NCBI GenBank assembly: GCA_016777745.1
Contig: JADHQX010000005.1
Span: 1 to 27,386, forward strand
Source: Candidatus Pelagibacterales bacterium
Lineage (GTDB): Bacteria > Pseudomonadota > Alphaproteobacteria > Pelagibacterales > AG-422-B15
Direction: 5' to 3'
DNA: 27,386 nucleotides
Below the pieces are notes generated by a model that saw nothing but the letters and a program-made list of their open reading frames with translations, ran no database searches and was not told where the DNA came from. Each line of letters begins with the position of its first letter. The first letter of the stretch is position 1. Both the position numbers and the translations under genes were made by a program. Positions 16,796 to 25,175 of this stretch are shown piece after piece.

Positions 16796-17800
16796 TTATC
16801 CCAATATGCTGCGTCGAATGCGCGGATCTACGAGGGCGAGCGCGATATCGGTGATGAAGTTGATGGCAACGATGCTACCTGTCAGAAAGAAGATGATGGC
16901 GCCTGCAAGCTGTTGGTCGTTTGATCGGGCTAGGGCTTCGATCAACAATGAGCCTGCCTCGGTCAAGGTAAGGATCAGCGCAACAATTGGCAGTTCGTTA
17001 AAGATGCGGTTCAAATCGAACCCTAGCGAATTTATGATTGGGCTTAGGGCGTGGCGGGCGGGATATCGCATGAGCAACCTTCGCCCAGACACCCCACGCG
17101 CGGCGGCGGCTGTCACATAGAGCTTGCTGATTTCATCAGACATCAGCGCGCGAACCGTTTGGATGGCAAAGGCAGTGGCAGACCACCCCAATATGAACAC
17201 GGGTAGCCAGACGTGGGCCAGAAAATCCTTTACCTTGGCGCCGTCCCACGCCGCATCCCTAAACTCGGGCGAAAACAACCCGGTTAGGCTGTTTCCGAAC
17301 ACAATGGTTGAAAACAACATGATCATAAGTGCCAACAGAAAGTTTGGCAGTGCAAGGCCCAGATAGCTGACCAGACGCAGGCCATTATTCAGGAATGGGT
17401 TACGCGATGTGGCGGCGATGATACCAACAGGGATTGCGATGACATAAGCCATTAACAGCGAGCCAAGGCAGATGCCGATGCTCAGCCATACTTTTTGCCC
17501 CAGTAATTGGTTGATGTTTAGGCGCAGGATGCAACTGTCACCAAATTCACCTTGGAACGCGTTGAAAATCCAAGTTGTCCAACGCTGAATGAAGGGTTTG
17601 TCCAGACCTAAGCGCACTCGTTCAGCGTCGATATCGGCGATAGAAATCATCGCACCTTGCGAATTTTTGAAGGCGAGATAGCGCTCGGCGCAGTCTCCGG
17701 GCACCAGTTCCATCAAGGAAAAAACGATGAAAGAAACAAGGACTAGCGTGAAAAAGGCAAGAGCGGCGCGAATGAACGTAAATCGGAGAAACTGAATCAT
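16796..17800 (-). CDS. Oligopeptide-type ABC transporter permease (OppB class)
   Basis: 334-aa inner-membrane permease with an N-terminal helix (FTFIRAALAFFTLVLVSFIV), a periplasmic segment with VPGDCAERYLAF and ERVRLGLDKPFIQRW, and five further helices. The EAA-type loop is TAAAARGVSGRRLLMRYPAR, and the C-terminus is FITDIALALVDPRIRRSILG. It forms the translocation pore with the OppC-class partner that starts 5 nt downstream. A 113-bp gap with a strong hairpin separates it from the binding-protein gene upstream in the same operon. Confidence 0.93.
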   Translation of the reverse strand: MIQFLRFTFIRAALAFFTLVLVSFIVFSLMELVPGDCAERYLAFKNSQGAMISIADIDAERVRLGLDKPFIQRWTTWIFNAFQGEFGDSCILRLNINQLLGQKVWLSIGICLGSLLMAYVIAIPVGIIAATSRNPFLNNGLRLVSYLGLALPNFLLALMIMLFSTIVFGNSLTGLFSPEFRDAAWDGAKVKDFLAHVWLPVFILGWSATAFAIQTVRALMSDEISKLYVTAAAARGVSGRRLLMRYPARHALSPIINSLGFDLNRIFNELPIVALILTLTEAGSLLIEALARSNDQQLAGAIIFFLTGSIVAINFITDIALALVDPRIRRSILG

Positions 17801-17858
17801 TTGTATATTCCGCCCCGCATCAAAATACTACCCATTTGGGTTCGCTTATTTAATCTGC

Positions 17859-17886
17859 GTTGCGGGCCAAGCAGGCGGCCCGCAAC
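17859..17886 (-). other. Intercistronic hairpin after the binding-protein gene
   Basis: A perfect 10-bp inverted repeat, GTTGCGGGCC (17859-17868) and GGCCCGCAAC (17877-17886), with an 8-nt loop. In the direction of transcription there is no T-run after it, so it is unlikely to be a full terminator. Hairpins at this place in importer operons commonly protect the binding-protein mRNA or reduce read-through, giving more binding protein than permease (inference for this case). Confidence 0.7.
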
Positions 17887-17913
17887 ATTTTTAGTATTCG
17901 ATACGCCAGTGAT

Positions 17914-19953
17914 CTATTTGTCCAGAAACCACTGTGACGGTCGGTAAGGGTACGTCCGGTAATACGCATAAGATGCTGTTTTGAACTCTGGGAAGTTCTT
18001 CAGCTTAGCCGTGTGATAAATCGGTTTTTGCTCTTTTACCGTACCAATGAACAGCAGGTTCCCCGTCATGTTCGCAACCAGTTTTAAACCCAAAGCATTA
18101 GATTCAGGTGTGCCAACTGGCGCCGCCTGGAATGCGTTGATATCCTCCATCATGGTGTAGACATACTCTGGTGGTTTTACACCTGCGGCACCTTTGGATT
18201 CAACGTACTCACCCCACAACATCGCAGTCCGCATGTTGAAGTAGTTGTCAAACGGTGGGATGAAGATTTCAGGGTTGCCGAGAACAGTTGTCATCGGCAC
18301 ACTTTTTTCATACATTGTCACGTCGAGCTGGTTTGAGGATTGAGCCGAACGATATTCGTCGGTTGTGACCTCTTTGACAGTGTTATTGATGCCAACATCG
18401 CGCCACGTTTGCCCGACCAATTCAACAATCTTGATCGACATACCTTGGGTTGCCACTTGCAGGTTTAGCGTCAGAGCGTCCCCATTTGGCAATTCGCGCA
18501 TACCGTCGCCATCTTTGTCGACGACACCGATTTCGTCTAGCAACGATTTTGCCAATGCCGGATCATACTGGGCAAAATACTGTTCCCAATCTGGTGTAAT
18601 GAAATCAGGAGAGGGCGAAAAACCAACGTATTGTTGCGGCGTTCCAAGGCCAAACATCGCTACTTCGTTAATTTCATCACGATTCATCGCAACTGACATT
18701 GCCTGACGGAATTTCAGTTCACCAAATACCTTGCGCTTTTCTAAATCTTCAGAAGTAACGTTGAAGGCAAAAGTTGGCATTGTGATGTCAGGTTTCAGAT
18801 CGATCAGAAAGTCTGATTTTTCCTGATTTTCCAACAGCAGAGGAACATAATCGGTCTGCAACGCTTGAGCCTTATAAGAGACTTCGCCGTTAACCAGTTT
18901 CAGCAAGCGAACTTCGCTTTCGCCTACAAAGATTTCATCTTGTTCGTTAATATAGGGAAGCTGTTGACCCGCCGTATCGACCTGAAAGTAATACGGGTTG
19001 GCGACGAAATGGCGGCCCTCGGTGGATTCCGATATCACGATGTGGCTTTCCAAAGTCGGTGCAGCATCAAGAGGTAAACCCGCCACTTTGTCAGGATGCG
19101 ACAACATAGGTGTCGGTGTGTCCATCCAGTCTGAACTGCCGTAATAGGCTTTGATCACTGCATAGCCATTTTCAAATCCCAAAGATTGCGCCAGTTTGTC
19201 TGCATCAGGATTAATGTCGGGGTGATATTGACCAAGGAAATGCTTGGGTTGGAAGCCTTGCCCATAGTGGTTTGCAAAGTGTGCAAGGAAACCCAGTTTT
19301 GGTGACGGAATGTTGAAACGCACCGTTTGTGGATTGATAACATCAACTGTCATCGGCTCACCACCAGCCAGCAACCAGCCTTTGGGCACTTCAAAAACAT
19401 TCGCGTCCATATTCAGGTTTTCATACCAAAATTCGACATCTTCAGCCGTAAACGGTTGGCCATCAGACCACTTATGGCCTTTGCGTAAAATAAATGTCAG
19501 CTGTGTAAAGTCATCGTTCCAAGACCAGCTTTTGGCGATATTGGGAACAATCGTCTTTAAGTCATCTTGAAAGCGGACCAAATTCACGTGACGCACTGAC
19601 ATAAAGTCGGATGTGCCGGCTTCTGTGGCATTGGACAGCGCATTAAACGTGCCGCCATAGTTGCCGATCGTATTATACGGTGCGACAACCAAAGGTTCTG
19701 ATGGTAGACGATCCGCCAATGCAGGCAATGCTGGATTGCCACGAATACGGTCGTTCATCGCTGTGATATCCGGGTTTTCCGACATTTCCAGTGTGCAATT
19801 GGCAAGCAACTGAAATTCAGACAACTCGTATTGCTGCGGGAAAGCCCCACCAGTAACTCCCATTTGATCCGATACGGTGACAGCCGGGCAGGCCGCCATC
19901 GCTGCGCCCGTAAGGGCAGTCAGCGCCGCACTGGTTATAAGTATCTTCTTCAT
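17914..19953 (-). CDS. ABC transporter substrate-binding protein, family 5, oversized
   Basis: 679-aa periplasmic binding protein (SBP_bac_5). The first 20 residues form a Sec signal peptide (MKKILITSAALTALTGAAMA, cleavage probably before ACPAV). The conserved WSDGQPFTAEDVEFWYENL and KFRQAMSVAMNRDEINEVAM identify the family. Usual family-5 proteins are about 500-540 aa; this one is roughly 140 aa longer, like the group paired with insertion-bearing OppC permeases. GAGGAG lies 7 nt before the ATG. It is the first gene of the minus-strand importer operon and diverges from the flavoprotein gene. The ligand is unknown: peptides, opine- or sugar-conjugates, or phosphonate conjugates are all possible. 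Confidence 0.92.
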   Translation of the reverse strand: MKKILITSAALTALTGAAMAACPAVTVSDQMGVTGGAFPQQYELSEFQLLANCTLEMSENPDITAMNDRIRGNPALPALADRLPSEPLVVAPYNTIGNYGGTFNALSNATEAGTSDFMSVRHVNLVRFQDDLKTIVPNIAKSWSWNDDFTQLTFILRKGHKWSDGQPFTAEDVEFWYENLNMDANVFEVPKGWLLAGGEPMTVDVINPQTVRFNIPSPKLGFLAHFANHYGQGFQPKHFLGQYHPDINPDADKLAQSLGFENGYAVIKAYYGSSDWMDTPTPMLSHPDKVAGLPLDAAPTLESHIVISESTEGRHFVANPYYFQVDTAGQQLPYINEQDEIFVGESEVRLLKLVNGEVSYKAQALQTDYVPLLLENQEKSDFLIDLKPDITMPTFAFNVTSEDLEKRKVFGELKFRQAMSVAMNRDEINEVAMFGLGTPQQYVGFSPSPDFITPDWEQYFAQYDPALAKSLLDEIGVVDKDGDGMRELPNGDALTLNLQVATQGMSIKIVELVGQTWRDVGINNTVKEVTTDEYRSAQSSNQLDVTMYEKSVPMTTVLGNPEIFIPPFDNYFNMRTAMLWGEYVESKGAAGVKPPEYVYTMMEDINAFQAAPVGTPESNALGLKLVANMTGNLLFIGTVKEQKPIYHTAKLKNFPEFKTASYAYYRTYPYRPSQWFLDK

Positions 19954-20346
19954 TTATCGTCTCCTCGTTGGTTATTCACTATGTGTCTTGTTTGGAGCGT
20001 TGCTTATTTTTCTCCAAAATACTATTTTAACTTTAAGGACTTGCAATTCATGTTTTACATTTAGTTAAAAAATATTTCCTTCTTGAATAAGAGTTTTCCC
20101 AATCGATAGACACCGAATGTTACAAGAGTTCCGTCCGCACAAACAGTATTAGAGATAAAGGATTTTACCACGGAAGTGTCTTCACAAATATATTACCATA
20201 AAACTCTCCAAGAAAGTAACCAAATCTAGTTACATAATTTTTACAAAGTCAACATTTTATGTTTTTCTTGCTATACGCTGCGAATGAGAGTATTGTGTTT
20301 GCTTTATGAAAGTATGCATTGTTTGGTACTAAAAAAGGTAATTACA
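19954..20346. promoter_or_regulatory. Divergent intergenic region between importer and flavoprotein operons
   Basis: This 393-bp, clearly AT-rich gap should hold the promoters of the minus-strand importer and of the plus-strand flavoprotein. An inverted repeat, GTAAC (20216-20220) and GTTAC (20229-20233) with an 8-nt spacer, is a candidate operator. No RNA gene or coding frame is convincing. I cannot place -35/-10 boxes with certainty. Confidence 0.45.
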
Positions 20347-21453
20347 GTGATCTACGATTTTCTTGTGATTGGTGGTGGAATCGCTGGCGTATCAGCTGCT
20401 TACGAGTTGGCCGAACACGGCACTGTCTTATTGCTCGAATCAGAAGACATCTTGGGGTATCATGCCACTGGCAGGTCGGCGGCATTGTTCACCCGCAACT
20501 TTGGTGGCGCAACTGTGCGGCAAATAAATGCGGCCAGCACAAAATTTTTCCTTTCTCCGCCAACTGGATTTTGCGAAACTCCATTGTTAACATCGCGTGG
20601 TTGTCTGACCATAGCGCCACCCGGTTTTGAAGCAGAGCTAGAGACTTTGTTGGCGATGTCAGAGCCGGGCGAAGAGATAGTCCAGATTGATCGAATAAGC
20701 GCTTGTGAAATGGTCCCGTTTTTGCGATCTGACCGTATTGCACATGCTGTTTTTGAGGCGAATGTCACCGACATTGATGTGGCCACCCTTATGCAGTCTT
20801 ACCTAAAAGGCGCAAAGGCGCGCGGGGCGACAATTATGCCCAAGCAGAAAGTGGTGGGATTGTCACGCTGTGCGTCTGTTTGGAATGTCCAGTCTGCCAA
20901 CCACAGTTTTTCCGCCAAAAAAGTTATTAACGCTGCCGGTGCTTGGGCGGATCAAATCGCCGTTCTGGCAGGGGCCGCCCCCATTTGCCTGGTTCCAAAG
21001 CAACGGACGGGCATTATCATTAATGCACCATCGGACATCAATTGCACCGCAATGCCTGTGGTCGATTTCGCTGGGTCCGACGCATATATTAAACCCGATG
21101 CTGGCAGGTTGATGGCGTCGCTGGGCGATGCGACGCCGACCGAACCACAAGATGCTTGGCCTGATGATATAGATATCGCCATTCTGGCTGATTGGATCGA
21201 GCGGGAGACCACAATCAGTGTCACCAAAATCGAATACAGCTGGGCTGGCTTGCGCAGCTTTGTTTCGGACGAGGCACCCGTTGTAGGGTTTGATCCGGAA
21301 ATTCCGGATTTTTTTTGGTTGGCCGGACAGGGAGGATTTGGGATCATGATGGCGCCGGTCTTGGCAATGTTAACGGCTGATTTATGTATGAATACCACCA
21401 GCTCGCGCATCAATCTTTTTGCCCAGTCTTTATCGCCGCATAGGTTGCGATGA
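20347..21453 (+). CDS. FAD-dependent oxidoreductase, D-arginine-dehydrogenase-like (DAO family)
   Basis: About 368 aa, a flavoprotein of the D-amino-acid oxidase superfamily. The FAD-binding GGGIAG is at residues 9-14; GYHATGRSAA, NAAGAWADQIA, YIKPDAGRLMASLG, SWAGLRSFVSDEAPVVGF and WLAGQGGFGIMMAP follow the D-arginine dehydrogenase (DauA) pattern along the whole length. From memory of DauA, its active-site His48 and Tyr53 correspond to Leu and Phe here, so the substrate is probably not D-arginine. I prefer the GTG at 20347 because AAAAGG lies 8 nt upstream and it gives the family-length N-terminus; an ATG at 20284 would add 21 atypical residues. N-methyl- or AEP-oxidising flavoenzymes of phosphonate loci belong to the same broad superfamily. 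Confidence 0.88.
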   Translation: MIYDFLVIGGGIAGVSAAYELAEHGTVLLLESEDILGYHATGRSAALFTRNFGGATVRQINAASTKFFLSPPTGFCETPLLTSRGCLTIAPPGFEAELETLLAMSEPGEEIVQIDRISACEMVPFLRSDRIAHAVFEANVTDIDVATLMQSYLKGAKARGATIMPKQKVVGLSRCASVWNVQSANHSFSAKKVINAAGAWADQIAVLAGAAPICLVPKQRTGIIINAPSDINCTAMPVVDFAGSDAYIKPDAGRLMASLGDATPTEPQDAWPDDIDIAILADWIERETTISVTKIEYSWAGLRSFVSDEAPVVGFDPEIPDFFWLAGQGGFGIMMAPVLAMLTADLCMNTTSSRINLFAQSLSPHRLR

Positions 21454-21779
21454 TTGTATTGCAGAACATACAATCTTGCCAAGCGATACTGCTGGCAAAT
21501 GAGGCCAAAGAGGCAGGCATTTCCGTGACGTTGATCACCGAACCTAATTGTGATTGGGGGCATAAAATCGAAGATGAAATCTTTGTGGTGCCGACGTCAT
21601 TCAATCTTTTTTGGGAATTCACTGCACAAATGGCCAGCCTCGCCAATCTGTTGGTCAATGGTGTGTTAATGGAGCTTGGACCCAATGTCGAAACCCGCAT
21701 GAACAACGTGGCATAACTTTATGACAAATTCACTGGCCACGTTGACAGCGCCTTGCCTAAGTCAGACCCCAAATCGTAA
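21450..21779 (+). pseudogene. C-terminal SIS-domain remnant of an RpiR-family regulator
   Basis: The frame starting at the ATG overlapping the flavoprotein stop (ATGA) encodes AILLANEAKEAGISVTLIT, EIFVVPTS, and a helix FWEFTAQMASLANLLVNGVL, which is the last part of the sugar-isomerase (SIS) domain of RpiR regulators. A TAA at 21714-21716 stops it, but the same frame continues after the stop with LYDKFTGHV, the usual end of these proteins, to a second TAA at 21777-21779. The DNA-binding domain and first half of SIS are absent. The truncation together with the in-frame stop makes this a decayed gene. A whole RpiR gene may once have regulated the flavoprotein/M81 pair (inference). Confidence 0.75.
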
Positions 21780-21846
21780 TTGATTCAGATCACTTCGCGA
21801 GGGGTTTTTAAGTAAGCTTCGCCGGTAACCCTAAAGGATAACTATT

Positions 21847-23325
21847 GTGAGTTTAAAAGTTCTTAGTGCCGAGATCAACCATGAAACCAATACGTTTAAC
21901 GTCCGTCCGACGACACTTCAGTGTTTCAAGGATAAATTTTTTTTTGATGGCAATCAAGCGCTTGCGGCGCGCGGCGACAAGAACACTGAACTCGCCGGGT
22001 TTCTCGATGCTGGGAGGGATTATGATTGGCGCATCAAACATGTGATCAGCGCCGCTGCCGGACCGGGCGGTGTTGTGAGCCGCGATGCTTTTGAGGCGTT
22101 AACTGCGCCTTTGATTTCTGCTGCTTCTGGTCAATGGGATGGTATATTTCTGATGCTGCATGGCGCGATGGTCACGGAATTCTGTGATGATGGCGAGGGC
22201 GAGATTTTGCGGCGACTGCGGGCGGTGATTGGTTTTGAGGTGCCGATCGCCGTCACCCTTGATCCGCATGCCAACGTAACCGTGGCAATGTGCGATCTGG
22301 CTCAAATTTTGGTTTCTTTCACCACCTATCCGCACGTGGATATGCGGGAAACTGGGCGGCGCACAGCGGATATTTTGCAACGCAGGATGATGGGCGACAT
22401 CCAGCCCATAACCCTGCGTTCCCATCGTCCCATGTTAGAAGAGGCAAACGGCGGTCGCACAGATATTGGCCCGATGATTGAACGTCATGCATTGGCCCGC
22501 AGTTATGAGATTCGCAAAGATATCTATGCGATAAGCATCAATGGCGCGTTTCCTTGCGCAGATATTCCCGAGGTTGGCCCAACGGTTTTGATCACATGTG
22601 ACGGAGATACGGCCGAACATCGTCAAATTGCCGAAACTCTGGCCGATGACATCTGGGATCGACGCTATGAGGTGTTGAACACCTATCTAAGCAGCGCCCA
22701 AGCCGCCGAAGATGCGGTAAAATGGAACGGCGACGCAGGATCGCCCGGTCCGTTGATTATCTCGGATTATGCCGACAACCCAGGTGCGGGTGCATATGGT
22801 GATGCCACTGATTTATTGTCCGCATTGCTTGGGGCAGGGGTGCTAAACGCTTGCTTTGGACCACTGGTAGATGCAGGTGCGGCGGCTTTCCTATGTGATC
22901 AATCTATCGGCACTGAGCTGACATTAGATATTGGCGGCAAAACAGCACCCGAATTTGGCGGTGGACCTATCACTGTGACTGGGAAAGTCAAATGGACTGG
23001 CGACGGTCGGGTCATTGGCAGTGGCCCAATGCTGGGTGGACTGGAGCGCAACTTTGGTGCGACCGCCGTGATCGAGGTCTCCGGTATCGACATTTTGATT
23101 GTAAGTATTGCCCATCAAATACTGGATCTAAAACAATTTGAAACTTTTGGTATTGATCCCACCAAAAAATCCGTCGTCGCGCTAAAATCTATGCAACATT
23201 TTCGCGCTGCATTTGCCCCTATCGCCGGAGGTATCATCGTGTGCGACAGCGGGGCATTATGCACGCTGAACTATGCAACGCTTACCTATAAAAACGTGCC
23301 ACGCCCGATGTTCCCATTAGATTAA
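21847..23325 (+). CDS. M81-family (MlrC-like) metallopeptidase-type protein
   Basis: 492 aa, full length for the family first known from microcystin-degrading MlrC. Putative zinc-site motifs are conserved: EINHETNTF (His12), LHGAM (104-108) and LDPHANVT (Asp139, His141). Later conserved blocks are TYPHVDMRETGRR, DYADNPGAGAYGD and the C-terminal domain ending in SMQHFRAAFAPIAG. The start is a GTG at 21847 with AAAGGA 8 nt upstream. M81 proteins often sit beside oligopeptide-type importers and amidohydrolases or amino-acid oxidoreductases, as here, and probably cleave an unusual amide or peptide; the substrate is unknown. The stop overlaps that of a convergent hydrolase remnant. Confidence 0.9.
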   Translation: MSLKVLSAEINHETNTFNVRPTTLQCFKDKFFFDGNQALAARGDKNTELAGFLDAGRDYDWRIKHVISAAAGPGGVVSRDAFEALTAPLISAASGQWDGIFLMLHGAMVTEFCDDGEGEILRRLRAVIGFEVPIAVTLDPHANVTVAMCDLAQILVSFTTYPHVDMRETGRRTADILQRRMMGDIQPITLRSHRPMLEEANGGRTDIGPMIERHALARSYEIRKDIYAISINGAFPCADIPEVGPTVLITCDGDTAEHRQIAETLADDIWDRRYEVLNTYLSSAQAAEDAVKWNGDAGSPGPLIISDYADNPGAGAYGDATDLLSALLGAGVLNACFGPLVDAGAAAFLCDQSIGTELTLDIGGKTAPEFGGGPITVTGKVKWTGDGRVIGSGPMLGGLERNFGATAVIEVSGIDILIVSIAHQILDLKQFETFGIDPTKKSVVALKSMQHFRAAFAPIAGGIIVCDSGALCTLNYATLTYKNVPRPMFPLD

Positions 23326-23570
23326 ATCGCGGTTGAACTGGCCATCTTGTGTCGCGGTTTCTGACGCGGCCAGACTTCGGTGATCATATACATTGACAGC
23401 GTATGGTCCATATTTTTCATGCAGTGCTGCAACATCAACCGTGTCAACCTTTTCAGGTCGCCCTGATGCTCGGGCAGATCAGCGACGTTTGCGGTCTCGC
23501 CTTGGCCGTAGTTATCATACAAGAATGTTGGAAGGTCGCCGGCAAATTCAACCAGCCTATATTGGATGTG
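23322..23570 (-). pseudogene. C-terminal remnant of a second phosphonate monoester hydrolase-like enzyme
   Basis: On the minus strand the frame after a TGA at 23571-23573 reads YRLVEFAGDLPTFLYD, then GETANVADLPEH, then LTRLMLQHCMKNMDHTLSMY to a TAA at 23322-23324. This aligns with the C-terminal end of the intact hydrolase (SLVHFGGDLDQILFD, LTRRMLSHRMQNPEGTFSR) and, better still, with the rhizobial enzyme as I recall it (HFAALPPLFFDL and SHADRTL). About 400 N-terminal residues including the formylglycine site are missing. The stop overlaps the M81 stop codon. It is divergent enough from the intact copy to be a separate lineage, not a recent duplicate. Confidence 0.72.
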
Positions 23571-23584
23571 TCACGGCATTGTGC

Positions 23585-23767
23585 CGCCGGATTACCGAGC
23601 ATTCAAAAGAAAAACGCGTAATCGCAACGACCGTTGTTACACAAATAAATGACGGCATGACGCTATGTTTGAATTTCGGCTCAACAACGACTTTTATAAT
23701 TAAAAACCTTAGGGATCGGTTCAAACTTACTGTGGCTACAAATTCGATAGGGGCGCGCAGGTGCTTG
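23585..23767 (+). pseudogene. Internal fragment of a second DeoR-family regulator
   Basis: About 60 codons on the plus strand, RITEHSKEKRVIATTVV, INDGMTLCLNFGSTTTFI and FKLTVATNSIGARRCL, match the start of the DeoR effector domain (in the intact gene: RTAEKARIAT, DGSCVFLDVGSTTAF, LTIVTNGLHAAQAL). The helix-turn-helix and everything after this segment are missing. Although the surrounding frame is open from 23393 to 23878, only this part is family-like; the flanks are antisense to other fragments. It directly abuts the PhnY fragment on the opposite strand. Confidence 0.72.
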
Positions 23768-23874
23768 CCAATCACCGCACAAGTATACGGGTATTCCACC
23801 TCAATCACATCATCGGTAAAAACTCTTTTACCGCCGATGCGCATACTTTTGTGGCGTATTTCGAGTTTATTATC
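23764..23874 (-). pseudogene. N-terminal fragment of a second PhnY-like aldehyde dehydrogenase
   Basis: The minus-strand frame reads [26 protein letters not shown] and CAVIGK, clearly matching the PhnY start ([31 protein letters not shown]). A TAG at 23875-23877 precedes it, so the original start is lost, and after about 37 codons homology ends exactly where the DeoR fragment begins. At DNA level it differs at roughly three in ten positions from phnY, so it is a diverged paralogue. Confidence 0.78.
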
Positions 23875-24025
23875 CTAAAACGTAAATAAGTTAACTAATT
23901 GATTTAGAGTATTTTTACTTGGTGTTGGAGTTTGATTTTGACCTACGACCTTTAGGTTACTTTCCGTCATAATATAGTTTGAGACAGAACCCTTCTGGCG
24001 ATAGGTAGCCTTCCTGCGCTTGCCC

Positions 24026-25171
24026 TTAAATAATCTCAAGCAGGAGGGTTGTCGTGTTCTCTTGTGTCATTTCAATAGGGTTGCCGCCAGTGCTCGGGTC
24101 GCTCAAAGCCCCGGCTACAATGCGCTCAATGTCGGGGTTCTCAATGCCAAGTCCAGACAACTTGCGCGGGATGCCACTGGAGGCATTCAGCTCATCGACA
24201 TAAGCGCAAAACCCATCAAACCCACCTGATATGTCGAGGTAGTTGGAAGCGCTTTGTATCACGTCTTGGATTGCGGGTCGGTTGAACTGCAACACGGCTG
24301 GCATGCAGACCGCATTGGTAGTGCCATGATGGGTATGATACATCGCACCAATGGGGTGAGACAGAGCGTGGATGGCGCCGAGCCCTTTTTGAAACCCTGT
24401 GGCGCCCATAATGGCCGCTGACATCATATGCGCGCGCGCCTCAATGTCTGTACCATCAGCAATTGCACGTGGCAGGTATTCTTTGATCAACCGCATCCCC
24501 TCTAGTGCCATGCCCTGCGACATGGGGTGGTAATGCGGGGAGCTAAAGGCCTCAACGCAATGGGCAAAGGCATCAAGCCCTGTGCCTGCAGTTATGAATG
24601 TTGGCATGCCCACGGTCAGCTCTGGATCACAAATCACCACCGTTGGTAAAAATTTAGGGTGGAAGATGATCTTTTTCTGCTGTGTTTCTGAATTGGTGAT
24701 AACAGACGCACGCCCAACTTCTGAGCCGGTGCCTGCAGTGGTAGGCACTGCCACGATGGGGGCAATCGCCTCCGCATCGGCGCGGGTCCACCAATCACCT
24801 ATATCTTCAAAATCCCACAAAGCCCTGGTTTGACCCGCCAAAAAAGCCACCAGCTTACCCAAATCCAGAGCGGAGCCACCGCCGAAGGCCACGACGCCGT
24901 CATGGCCGCCGTCATTATAAGCTTTCACACCTGCGGTGGCATTTTTCTCGTTTGGATTTGGATCTACATCGGCAAACATCGCTCGGCCAAGCCCGGCCGC
25001 CTCCAACAGATCCAGGGCTCTACGGGTGATCTCCATGCCTGCCAAGCCACGGTCTGTAATCAAAAGCGGCTTTTTGATGCCTGCCACTGCACAGGCTTCG
25101 GCAATCTCAACAATTCGGCCCGCGCCAAAACGAATAGCTGTTGGGTAAGACCAGTTGGCAATAATACTCAT
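24026..25171 (-). CDS. Iron-containing (group III) alcohol dehydrogenase
   Basis: 381-aa NAD(P)-dependent alcohol dehydrogenase. Cofactor motif AFGGGSALDLGK (about 95-106), AVPTTAGTGSEVGRASVI, and metal ligands Asp200 and His204 (GLDAFAHCVEAF), His268 (GAIHALSHPIGA) and His282 (HHGTTNAVCMP) are all present, so it looks intact. Length is normal. The ATG follows AGAAGG with a short spacer and comes 4 nt after the stop of an aldehyde-dehydrogenase remnant, so the two were once an alcohol-to-acid gene pair. With the upstream gene broken, its promoter and function are uncertain. Substrate cannot be told; phosphonoacetaldehyde reductases also belong to this family, but I have no evidence for that role here. 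Confidence 0.92.
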   Translation of the reverse strand: MSIIANWSYPTAIRFGAGRIVEIAEACAVAGIKKPLLITDRGLAGMEITRRALDLLEAAGLGRAMFADVDPNPNEKNATAGVKAYNDGGHDGVVAFGGGSALDLGKLVAFLAGQTRALWDFEDIGDWWTRADAEAIAPIVAVPTTAGTGSEVGRASVITNSETQQKKIIFHPKFLPTVVICDPELTVGMPTFITAGTGLDAFAHCVEAFSSPHYHPMSQGMALEGMRLIKEYLPRAIADGTDIEARAHMMSAAIMGATGFQKGLGAIHALSHPIGAMYHTHHGTTNAVCMPAVLQFNRPAIQDVIQSASNYLDISGGFDGFCAYVDELNASSGIPRKLSGLGIENPDIERIVAGALSDPSTGGNPIEMTQENTTTLLLEII

Positions 25172-25175
25172 ATTT

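Noticed and set aside
20284..20346. Upstream ATG as the start of the flavoprotein
   Set aside because: It adds 21 residues before the FAD-binding strand that relatives lack; the GTG at 20347 has a proper ribosome-binding site and the family-length N-terminus.
23393..23878. A 161-codon plus-strand frame that could be taken for a new gene
   Set aside because: Only the middle 60 codons are DeoR-like; both flanks are antisense to the hydrolase and PhnY fragments, so it is a chance open frame across a mosaic.
24004..24055. Inverted repeat near the end of the alcohol dehydrogenase gene as a terminator
   Set aside because: The pairing is interrupted by a 2-nt bulge, lies mostly inside the coding end and has no T-run in the direction of transcription.
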